Shown: positions 1 through 6,037 of the stretch, one piece after another
Layout of the letters: the number at the start of each line of letters is the position of its first letter
How positions within the stretch are numbered: position 1 is the stretch's first letter
Source: CAZEHJ01 sp964512485
GTDB lineage: Bacteria; Bacteroidota; Rhodothermia; Rhodothermales; UBA10348
Assembly: GCA_964512485.1 (NCBI GenBank)
Contig: CAZEHJ010000082.1
Location: 1 to 14,513, forward strand
Reading direction: 5' to 3'
Length of the DNA stretch: 14,513 nucleotides
Notes under the pieces: model-generated
What the model was told of the DNA's origin: nothing
The model's input: only the letters and a program-made list of their open reading frames with translations
The model's database searches: none
Position numbers and translations under genes: made by a program

Positions 1-37
1 TCACGGAATGTCGTGGTTACTCGGAATAAACCTGGAA

Positions 38-499
38 TCAGCTCGGATCCACTACAAACAGGGGTTGATCGAATTCAACGGGAGTGCCGTCTTCGATCAG
101 CACAGCCGAAATCGTTCCGCTAACTTCGCATTCGATTTCGTTCATCAGCTTCATGGCCTCGATGATGCAGAGTACATCGCCCGTCGAGACTTTTTGACCG
201 ACCTTGACGAACGGGTCAGAGTCCGGATTGGGTGCCGTGTAGAACGTTCCCACAATCGGGGCTCGAACTTCAGTTCCAGTCGGAGCAGCGACGGCAGCTT
301 CTGATTCAGCGGCTGCGGGAGCAGCGGTAGCCGCAGGTGCGGCAGCGGGAGCAGGGGGTGCAGCGTAGGTTATCTGCTGGGGCGCAGCAGGCGCGTGTTT
401 GCGAATGACGAGTCGAAGATCTTCTTCTTCGATCTCAACTTCGGACACGTCGCATTCTGCGACCAATTCAAGCACTTCTCTCAGGTGTTTGAGATCCAT
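38..499 (-). CDS. accB: Biotin carboxyl carrier protein of acetyl-CoA carboxylase (AccB/BCCP)
   Basis: Carries the biotin that shuttles a carboxyl group between biotin carboxylase (AccC) and carboxyltransferase (AccAD) in the first committed step of fatty acid synthesis; cytoplasmic. The 153 residues match the usual AccB length (about 156 in E. coli). Seen: an N-terminal helical segment (1-35), an Ala/Pro-rich flexible linker (about 36-72), and a C-terminal biotinyl domain with the EAMKLM motif, in which Lys117 is the biotinylation site. The loop around APNPDSDPF (about 89-97) matches the 'thumb' that separates true AccB from other biotinyl domains. The ATG start has a clear Shine-Dalgarno. 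It lies 38 bases downstream of efp on the same strand, so the two are probably co-transcribed. accC commonly follows and would lie beyond base 1. Confidence 0.97.
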   Translation of the reverse strand: MDLKHLREVLELVAECDVSEVEIEEEDLRLVIRKHAPAAPQQITYAAPPAPAAAPAATAAPAAAESEAAVAAPTGTEVRAPIVGTFYTAPNPDSDPFVKVGQKVSTGDVLCIIEAMKLMNEIECEVSGTISAVLIEDGTPVEFDQPLFVVDPS

Positions 500-503
500 G
501 TTA

Positions 504-511
504 TTTCCTCT
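504..511 (-). promoter_or_regulatory. Ribosome binding site of accB
   Basis: On the minus strand AGAGGAAA lies 4 to 6 bases before the accB ATG. It is one of only two clear Shine-Dalgarno sequences next to a start codon in this window, so it fixes this start well. Confidence 0.7.
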
Positions 512-537
512 CGCTTGAGTAGTTGCGACTTCTCGAT

Positions 538-1107
538 TCAGCCAGCGCTGACTCGAGTAACGTAGTCGCCCTTTTCAGTGTTTACTTTGATCACATCACC
601 CTCGTTGATGAAGAGGGGGACATTTACCGTAGCGCCGCTTTCCAGAACGGCAGGTTTGGTTGCTCCCTGGGCAGTATCGCCTTTCAATCCGGGCTCACAT
701 TCTTTTACGAGCAGTTCGACAGCCAACGGAATTTCAGTAGTGAGGGCCTTCTCCGAAGCGGCATCCATGATGATGTCGATATTGGCACCTTCCTTGATGA
801 ACTCACGACCAGCGACGGCGGCGACAGGTAGATTTACCTGCTCGTAGGTATCTGTGTTCATGAAGTGGAGGCCGAGATCGTCTTGATAGAGGAATTGGTG
901 CTTCCTTCTTTCGACGCGTACCTCCTGGACTTTTTCGCCTGCACGAAAGGTGTTGTCGACTACTTTTCCGTTCGCCACGTTTTTTAGCTTGGTGCGAACG
1001 AAAGCGCCACCTTTACCAGGTTTCACGTGCTGGAACTCGACAATCGACCAGATGCCGTTGTTCCATTCCATCGTAAAGCCATTTCTGAAATTGCTCGTGT
1101 CGGCCAT
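538..1107 (-). CDS. efp: Elongation factor P
   Basis: EF-P binds the ribosome between the P and E sites and relieves stalling at consecutive prolines. The 189 residues are the standard length (about 188), with a KOW-like N-terminal domain (about 1-65) and two OB-fold domains (about 66-127 and 130-189). Lys32, in the loop KPGKGGAFVR, is at the position that is modified post-translationally in many bacteria (beta-lysylation or 5-aminopentanol). The type of modification cannot be told from here; many bacteria with Lys at this site use EpmA/EpmB, whose genes are not in the window. The start is ATG, with no strong Shine-Dalgarno. It is the first gene of an apparent efp-accB operon, an order seen in several bacterial phyla. 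The upstream promoter gives a leader of roughly 40 bases. Confidence 0.97.
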   Translation of the reverse strand: MADTSNFRNGFTMEWNNGIWSIVEFQHVKPGKGGAFVRTKLKNVANGKVVDNTFRAGEKVQEVRVERRKHQFLYQDDLGLHFMNTDTYEQVNLPVAAVAGREFIKEGANIDIIMDAASEKALTTEIPLAVELLVKECEPGLKGDTAQGATKPAVLESGATVNVPLFINEGDVIKVNTEKGDYVTRVSAG

Positions 1108-1155
1108 CAGGCGCTACCATTCGTTTTCAAAAGTGAAAAACTGCTGAGATCGGCA

Positions 1156-1185
1156 AATATACCCCGCCATCCTCTTCTCAGTCAA
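1156..1185 (-). promoter_or_regulatory. Sigma70-type promoter of efp-accB
   Basis: On the minus strand, TTGACT (1180-1185; 5 of 6 to consensus) is followed after 18 bases by TATATT (1156-1161; 5 of 6). Transcription would start near 1149, about 42 bases before the efp ATG. This is the best vegetative promoter match in the window and fits a housekeeping operon. Confidence 0.65.
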
Positions 1186-1264
1186 TTTCGCTCCCACGAA
1201 GAAACTGGGGAGTATTCAGGCGTGATTTTGCCTCCCGATCGCTTAATTCGATCTTGATTCGGCA

Positions 1265-2896
1265 CTACGACCGGCGGAATTTTGCGGCAATCTGATCAAT
1301 TTGAGCCTTGGAAAGAGAAGATTCGGCGTCAGAGTCCTTTTTTTTCGGCGCAACCGGTGCCTGAGGCGTCTGTTTTTTCTTGATTCCGGAAGGCTTCCTT
1401 GAAAGAGCATTTCCTGCTCTTTCTCTGAGCCTCGCATCTATTTCATCCATCCAGGGCTTTGTACGCCTGGAATCTGTTGAATCCAGGGATTGACCGTTTC
1501 GGCGCTTCCCGGATCCGGGCGGATTAACGCTGACTGGGTTTTTGGCTCTGTTAATGGGATTGGTCTCGAAAGCCAACCGCTTGATGTTGACGAGATGCAG
1601 AGGCGAGATGTTGTCTCCTGTGATTGAGCCCCCCACGGTGCCAGGCCCGAGTGTCATGGCAGGGAAAAGGGACGTAGTGAAGCCAACCGACCCCAACGCT
1701 GCAACCGAGTTGACGACGATTCTCATGGCCGGCTTTTCGAGAGCGAAAGCCTCGATTATTCGTTCGTTCGTCGCGTGCAGGGCCAGTGTGTGTCCGATGC
1801 CACCGAAGTCGAGAATCTCCTTGCAGCGTGTACATCCTGCTTCCCATCCGTCTTCCAGAAACAGGCTCAGGACAGGAGAGAGAGTCTCCATCGAAAGCAC
1901 TTCGCCTTTTCCAACGGTGCTGACTTCGGCGATCAGGGCACGGGTATTTTTGGGGACGCTGAACCCAGCCATCTGAGCGATTACCGTCGGCGATTTTCCA
2001 ACTTGTTCGATATTGAGTCGTCCGCCTGGAGCAACCGTGTTTCGAAGCAGATCTGTTTCCTTGTCATTGAGGAAATAGCCGCCTTCTTTCCGAAGTGCCT
2101 CTTTCAGCCTCGGTAGGACCGGTTTGTCGGCGACGATGCTTCGTTCGGTAGAACAGAGCGTTCCCCAATCGAAAGACGCTCCGTAGAGAATATCCTGAGC
2201 TGCTTTGTCAATATTGGCAGAACGATCCACATAGACTGGCACGTTGCCTGAGCCGACTCCGTAAGCTGGTTTCCCTTTGGAGTATGCAGCTTTTACCATG
2301 GCCGAACCGCCTGTGGCGAGAATCAGGTCTGTCTCGGGGTCTTCAAGCAGTGCATTGGTGCCCTCGAGAGAGACTTCAGAAATACAGGCGAACAATCCTT
2401 CTGGGGCCCCGGCGCGATACGCTGCGGTGGCAACTACATTGAGCGCTTCAAGAGTGCTTGCCTTGGCGCGAGGGTGCGGGCTCAGTACGATGGCGCATCG
2501 CGCTTTAGCGGCGATGATGGTTTTGTACATCGCCGTGGATGTGGGGTTGGTGGAAGGGACGAGGGCAGCGACAACTCCCATCGGGGACGCAATTTCCCAG
2601 ATGGAGCCGTTTTCCGTCGTGTTGATTACACCACAGGTTTTCATTCCCGACATGCGTTCCTGCAGCGTGCGGGTAGCGAACAGGTTTTTTTGGATCTTGC
2701 TGTCTACGCGGCCAAAACCGGTTTCTTCGACTGCCATTTTGGCGAGTCGCTCAGATGCTTCTATTCCTGCTTTGACCATCTCGCGGACAATCCTGTCCAC
2801 TGCTTCCTGAGAGAACGTGTGGTACGAGTCGAAGGCACTTCTGGCCTTTCTCAGCAGTGTTCTGGCCTGCTGTATGGAATGGAGATCGCGGTCCAT
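1265..2896 (-). CDS. CoA-acylating aldehyde dehydrogenase (EutE/PduP/AdhE-N type) with C-terminal targeting tail
   Basis: Expected to oxidise a short aldehyde to its acyl-CoA with NAD+ and CoA. Numbering from the ATG: the catalytic Cys248 lies in the segment SFDWGTLCSTE, matching AdhE Cys246, and GKPAYGVGSGNVPVYVD is typical of the acylating branch. There is no iron alcohol-dehydrogenase domain, so it is not full AdhE. The catalytic fold ends near residue 444. About 99 further residues form a basic, Lys/Pro-rich linker ending in an amphipathic helix resembling a microcompartment encapsulation peptide. Start: the frame opens at a TTG (2932), but the ATG at 2896 begins MDRDLHSIQQAR, which looks like family N-termini, and a plausible -10 overlaps the TTG. 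Substrate unknown; sulfoacetaldehyde (SauS-like) is an alternative to acetaldehyde or propionaldehyde. It seems monocistronic and divergent from the 3101 gene. Confidence 0.9.
   Translation of the reverse strand: MDRDLHSIQQARTLLRKARSAFDSYHTFSQEAVDRIVREMVKAGIEASERLAKMAVEETGFGRVDSKIQKNLFATRTLQERMSGMKTCGVINTTENGSIWEIASPMGVVAALVPSTNPTSTAMYKTIIAAKARCAIVLSPHPRAKASTLEALNVVATAAYRAGAPEGLFACISEVSLEGTNALLEDPETDLILATGGSAMVKAAYSKGKPAYGVGSGNVPVYVDRSANIDKAAQDILYGASFDWGTLCSTERSIVADKPVLPRLKEALRKEGGYFLNDKETDLLRNTVAPGGRLNIEQVGKSPTVIAQMAGFSVPKNTRALIAEVSTVGKGEVLSMETLSPVLSLFLEDGWEAGCTRCKEILDFGGIGHTLALHATNERIIEAFALEKPAMRIVVNSVAALGSVGFTTSLFPAMTLGPGTVGGSITGDNISPLHLVNIKRLAFETNPINRAKNPVSVNPPGSGKRRNGQSLDSTDSRRTKPWMDEIDARLRERAGNALSRKPSGIKKKQTPQAPVAPKKKDSDAESSLSKAQIDQIAAKFRRS
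1268..1321 (-). other. Candidate microcompartment encapsulation peptide (C-terminal helix of the aldehyde dehydrogenase)
   Basis: Codes for the last 18 residues, SSLSKAQIDQIAAKFRRS. Leu, Ile, Ile, Ala and Phe fall on one face of a helix and Lys, Asp, Gln and Arg on the other. The helix is tethered by a flexible Lys/Pro/Ala linker. This is the arrangement known for cargo-targeting peptides of bacterial microcompartments. Assignment rests on pattern only. Confidence 0.55.
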
Positions 2897-2930
2897 CAGG
2901 TGTTCGATGTGGGAACGGACAGGAGAACGC

Positions 2931-2959
2931 AATATCCGCTGATATCACTTTGCTATCAA
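2931..2959 (-). promoter_or_regulatory. Possible promoter of the aldehyde dehydrogenase gene
   Basis: On the minus strand, TTGATA (2954-2959; 5 of 6) is spaced 17 bases from GATATT (2931-2936; 4 of 6). Transcription would start near 2924, leaving a leader of about 28 bases before the ATG at 2896. The -10 overlaps the alternative TTG start at 2930-2932, which argues against that start. Confidence 0.4.
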
Positions 2960-3044
2960 GGCGTTGTGGAAAGGAATTGAAAATCAAAATGCTCGAAATG
3001 AGTGTTTTTTGACGTTGCCAGCGCAAATAGATCAAAAAAATTCG

Positions 3045-3073
3045 TTCAGAGATAACAGACAAACTGCTACGAT
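3045..3073 (+). promoter_or_regulatory. Possible promoter of the 3101 gene
   Basis: TTCAGA (3045-3050) is followed after 17 bases by TACGAT (3068-3073), each 4 of 6 to the sigma70 consensus. It would give a leader of about 20 bases. Weak match; the position in the divergent gap is the main support. Confidence 0.3.
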
Positions 3074-3100
3074 ATCGCGCTTTGCGCACCAGATGAAACT

Positions 3101-3754
3101 ATGCCTCGACACCTCGAGCATGCGGATGAGTACATCCTGGCCGCTTTTTTGGCCGGAGATCTACCAGCCAGTCTTCGCAAGGAGATTGCCTCTTATATAG
3201 CTGAAAACGATTCTGCGCGTGATCTGTTGAGTATGGCCCAGCAGGCCATGGAGATTTCTGAATCAGGCGATGGCTCAACCTATGTGAGCCCCGACGTACC
3301 GACGCCGGTTTCGCCCAAACGAATCTCGCGCCGAAGAATCGAACCCCCGGTCATCGGAGTGGGGAGTCTCTGGAAAGTGACTGCGCTGTTCGCCGGTGCG
3401 GTATTGATTCTGACGATAACCGTAGCGATTCTGGCAATGGACAGTACACGTCCGGGTTCATTATCTGGCGGCGAGTGGATCCCATCTGTGAGCGCCGAGC
3501 AGCTGAACCTCAGCTGGGAGGCGAAAGACGATGCGGTGATGTACCAGATACTCGTTATGGATCCTGCGACCGGCGAAGCCCGTGTATTGTCCGGGACCAA
3601 TCAGACCAATTATTCGATCTCGGCCGCTTCTGGCCTTGAGCCGACCGAAAACGGTCTCACAGTAGGAGTGGAATACCGAATGTGGATTCTTGCCTTCGAC
3701 GAAAATGGAGACATTCTCAGTCGCTCGGACCCGATTCCATTCCTGGCTCTCTGA
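3101..3754 (+). CDS. Anti-sigma-factor-like membrane protein with degenerate zinc-binding domain
   Basis: 217 residues. The N-terminal region (about 8-45) has the helical pattern of an anti-sigma zinc-finger (zf-HC2/ZAS) domain, ending in ASYIAENDSARDLL. Aligned with the family's HxxxCxxC, the three ligands are replaced by Tyr32, Asn36 and Ala39, so zinc binding is unlikely. A Pro/Arg-rich stretch (about 65-85) leads to one transmembrane helix (about 91-113). The remaining 100 residues would be outside the cytoplasm and read as an FN3-like beta-sandwich (LSWEAKDDAVMYQILVMD ... GVEYRMWILAFDENGD). No sigma factor gene is adjacent: the upstream neighbour is the divergent aldehyde dehydrogenase and downstream is a convergent lipoprotein. 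Regulation of a sigma factor is therefore only inferred; it could be a membrane sensor or scaffold. The ATG has no clear Shine-Dalgarno. Confidence 0.8.
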   Translation: MPRHLEHADEYILAAFLAGDLPASLRKEIASYIAENDSARDLLSMAQQAMEISESGDGSTYVSPDVPTPVSPKRISRRRIEPPVIGVGSLWKVTALFAGAVLILTITVAILAMDSTRPGSLSGGEWIPSVSAEQLNLSWEAKDDAVMYQILVMDPATGEARVLSGTNQTNYSISAASGLEPTENGLTVGVEYRMWILAFDENGDILSRSDPIPFLAL

Positions 3755-3767
3755 CGAGCCGGGTCAT

Positions 3768-3787
3768 GAGTGGGCCAAAACCCGCTC
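3768..3787. terminator. Hairpin between convergent genes
   Basis: GAGTGGG and CCCGCTC form a seven-pair stem (one G-T wobble) with a six-base loop, sitting between the stop codons of two convergent genes. No T-run follows on either strand, so it is not a classical intrinsic terminator; it may help end or protect both transcripts. Confidence 0.3.
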
Positions 3788-5673
3788 TATCCGTCCGTCG
3801 CGTCAATTCCCAATCGTCCCGTATGTCTGGCATTTCGCTGGAAAGTCGGCCATTTCTCAGGATTGAGACCGACTGAGCCGGTTTCAAACGAGTAGATCAA
3901 CGTATTCTCCGTCACCACGATGAGGCCGCCATCGCGCGTGATGGTCAATGGACCATCTGACTGAGACCCCAGATATTTTTTCCACGCTGGCGTGTTGTTC
4001 GGATTGATGGCAATGAGCTCTTCGCCCGCCATGAAGTAGATCACCTCATTGGAATCGATTACCGGCGTTCCTACATCCGAAGCCGGATGGATGAATCGGA
4101 GGCGTGGCGTGAAGGGATCGGTATCGTCATTGATGGCGATAAGGCCGATGCTGGAGCCAACATAAATGACACCATCTGGTCCCACGACAGGCGCGCTGCG
4201 AAGCGGACCGTCGAGTCTGTATCTCCAGTGGACCGAACCGTCGATGCCTGACAATGAATACAGGTAACCCTGGTTGGTAACCACGTAAAGCACGGGAATG
4301 GTCGTCGTATTAACGACTCCTGTAGGCAGCGTCACACTGATGTCTTTTTCGATCAGAGCCATGCCAACCATGATACTTCCGATATCCTGAACGGTACGGA
4401 ATACCAGATGGCCGGAAGGATCGTAGGCATATACATGTCCGTCCGTTGCTCCGACATAAATCGTCCGGTCGCGGCCGATAACCGGCGGAATCACGATGGA
4501 TGACGTCGTCACATTGGCCGGCCAGATGCCATTTTGCTGTTTGAGACCATCAAATGAATTGACAGCGTGCAGCTTTCCGTTCGAGTCGCCGAAGTATATC
4601 GTTCCGTCGGCTCCCAGCGTGGGAGAAGACTTCACGATGGCACCCGATGAATAATGAGATGCGGCGGATCCCCAGAGATGACCACCTTCGGATGTAATCC
4701 CGTACAGACGACCACCGGAGCCCGTCACAAAAATGTCCTCGTTGTTGCCGACCAGAGGAGAAGTGTCCAGATCACCCTGTGCAGGGAATTCCCATTTCTT
4801 GTTTCCCTTGCTGTCGAAGGCGTAGAGGACCTGGGCGGTTGACCCTATATATATGTCGTTGTTGAATCCTATAGCGGGAGATCCATCGACGTCACCCTGG
4901 ATACCAGGTGTCTTCCAGCGCAGTGATCCGGGTTGGCCTTCACCCTGACCAATGTCTTCGACAATGATGACGGGCACATCATCCGAAATACGGAAAACGG
5001 TTGGGCCACTGTAGGCTTTTACCTCAAAAATGTGTTCGCCAAGAGGGAATTCGGTAAAGTCGACATCAAATACAAACGTGTCGCCAACGAGGGGGTTGGT
5101 TTCCGTGGCAACAGGAATACCATCTATAAGAAGGTCTACTTTCGTTACGAACGGCTGGCCGGGTTCGGTGACGGCAACTATGCGCGAACGGCCAAATATG
5201 GAATCCTGATCGTCCGGGTCGGTGATGCTCATGATCGGTCCGGGACCGTCAGATACGTTGTTGATGTTGATCAGGATGGGAGCTGAAATTCCTCGGGACT
5301 GGAAGCGATCGAATCCGATGGCTTCAACCCTGTAGACGCCGTCCGGGTATTGGAATGTATCGAGCGTGAAAATGTAGTCGCCCTCGTTTGTGCGTTCACC
5401 TTCTCCAGCCTGGATTCCGTTGACGTTGACGGTAACGAAAGATACCCAGTTGTCTTCGCCAAGCGCTTCGGCTCGGATGCTGAGTCTGAGGTTCTTTCCA
5501 GTTACGACTGCCTGATCGAACGGTCGGATGATTTCCACCCGGGGGGCTCGTTCTTCAGCTGCCGTTCCGAAAATGTCGCAGCCGGACAGAAATCCGGTGA
5601 GCACGACGAACAGGATGGAGAGGAAGGCCACCCTCAGTTCTTGAATGTGCAGAATGCGATTAATCATGGACAT
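3787..5673 (-). CDS. Lipoprotein with two Ig-like domains and an eight-repeat PQQ-type beta-propeller
   Basis: Numbering from the Met at 5673. A basic/hydrophobic signal peptide ends in the lipobox LSGC with Cys32 as the predicted lipid-bearing residue. Two Ig/cadherin-like beta-domains follow (about 40-140, ending in GVYRVEAIGFD; and 144-243, with GEHIFEVKAYSG). From about 247 comes a propeller with eight recognisable blades of the form 'SPxxxxDxxIYxGxxxGxLYAxxxxGxxxW'. It closes with WPTFQRNARHTGRLG, typical of the end of PQQ-repeat propellers. Probably a periplasmic or surface protein mediating binding or assembly; no enzymatic motif is seen and no cofactor is implied. Start: the frame opens at an ATG at 5712, but a TATAAC box at 5726-5731 and signal-peptide length favour 5673 or 5667. 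It converges on the 3101 gene. Confidence 0.85.
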   Translation of the reverse strand: MSMINRILHIQELRVAFLSILFVVLTGFLSGCDIFGTAAEERAPRVEIIRPFDQAVVTGKNLRLSIRAEALGEDNWVSFVTVNVNGIQAGEGERTNEGDYIFTLDTFQYPDGVYRVEAIGFDRFQSRGISAPILININNVSDGPGPIMSITDPDDQDSIFGRSRIVAVTEPGQPFVTKVDLLIDGIPVATETNPLVGDTFVFDVDFTEFPLGEHIFEVKAYSGPTVFRISDDVPVIIVEDIGQGEGQPGSLRWKTPGIQGDVDGSPAIGFNNDIYIGSTAQVLYAFDSKGNKKWEFPAQGDLDTSPLVGNNEDIFVTGSGGRLYGITSEGGHLWGSAASHYSSGAIVKSSPTLGADGTIYFGDSNGKLHAVNSFDGLKQQNGIWPANVTTSSIVIPPVIGRDRTIYVGATDGHVYAYDPSGHLVFRTVQDIGSIMVGMALIEKDISVTLPTGVVNTTTIPVLYVVTNQGYLYSLSGIDGSVHWRYRLDGPLRSAPVVGPDGVIYVGSSIGLIAINDDTDPFTPRLRFIHPASDVGTPVIDSNEVIYFMAGEELIAINPNNTPAWKKYLGSQSDGPLTITRDGGLIVVTENTLIYSFETGSVGLNPEKWPTFQRNARHTGRLGIDATDG

Positions 5674-5725
5674 AAGTCGGAGTTGATCCGATGCTGTTCG
5701 TGCGCGATACATAGTACTGAGATGG

Positions 5726-5731
5726 GTTATA
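5726..5731 (-). promoter_or_regulatory. Possible -10 box for the propeller lipoprotein
   Basis: TATAAC on the minus strand (5 of 6 to TATAAT), with no good -35 at 16-18 bases. Transcription would start near 5719, giving about 46 bases of leader to the start at 5673, or nearly leaderless translation from 5712. Confidence 0.35.
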
Positions 5732-5817
5732 CAAGTATCGGACCAAACTTGCGCGGAGCGCCTTATTAACTCTGAAATAGTCTAAAAAGGCCTGATTTAT
5801 GTCATAATCGCTACGAA

Positions 5818-5858
5818 TTGAGTCCAGACTTCTCAAATAGCGCTGTTTCGGGTCTCAA
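5818..5858 (+). promoter_or_regulatory. Candidate activator-binding cluster (GTCTCAA-type motifs) upstream of the 6038 gene
   Basis: Within the 364-base gap between the divergent genes at 5673 and 6038 are TTGAGTC (5818-5824, reverse orientation), TTCTCAA (5830-5836) and GTCTCAA (5852-5858). The first two form a small dyad. The cluster ends about 72 bases before the -24 element at 5930. Similar motifs lie at a similar distance before the second sigma54-like element at 12696. Binding by a sigma54 activator is inferred, not shown. Confidence 0.35.
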
Positions 5859-5929
5859 AACGGGATCATTTCGATACCTCCCTGGCAGAAACAGGCCAGT
5901 ACGGTCTGTTTAGGCGGATTGGGCAGACA

Positions 5930-5945
5930 TGGCACGGCTTTTGGT
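5930..5945 (+). promoter_or_regulatory. Sigma54-like promoter upstream of the exopolysaccharide locus
   Basis: TGGCACG (perfect -24 element), four bases, then TTGGT. The family consensus is TGGCACG-N4-TTGCW, so the only mismatch is G for C in the -12 element; the ten-base spacing between the two dinucleotides is exact. Transcription would start near 5956, about 80 bases before the ATG at 6038. The loss of the -12 C may weaken it. Confidence 0.5.
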
Positions 5946-6002
5946 AAGCTTGCTCCTGTCATCGCAACCGATTTCACATTCAATGTGGGTTATCGACCGC
6001 AA

Positions 6003-6031
6003 TTGACATTTGCACTAAGTATCCGTAACAG
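6003..6031 (+). promoter_or_regulatory. Alternative sigma70-like promoter of the 6038 gene
   Basis: A perfect TTGACA (6003-6008) followed after 17 bases by the poor -10 TAACAG (6026-6031; 3 of 6). If used, transcription would begin almost at the ATG at 6038, giving a leaderless message; no Shine-Dalgarno is present there. Confidence 0.3.
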
Positions 6032-6037
6032 TTCGTA

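Noticed and set aside
38..499. Ala/Pro-rich run in AccB as an unusual repeat
   Set aside because: A flexible Ala/Pro linker between the N-terminal part and the biotinyl domain is normal for this family.
523..847. Plus-strand reading frames opposite efp
   Set aside because: They lie wholly antisense to a clear efp gene and show no protein family pattern.
1237..1253. Terminator after the aldehyde dehydrogenase (GATCG-loop-CGATC)
   Set aside because: The stem has only five pairs, two of them A-T, and no T-run follows on the minus strand.
1542..1976. Plus-strand reading frame opposite the aldehyde dehydrogenase
   Set aside because: It is antisense to conserved dehydrogenase coding sequence and has no recognisable domain.
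2930..2932. TTG as start of the aldehyde dehydrogenase
   Set aside because: It would add 12 residues not typical of the family and lies inside the best -10 candidate; the ATG at 2896 gives a family-like N-terminus and puts the catalytic Cys at 248, close to AdhE Cys246.
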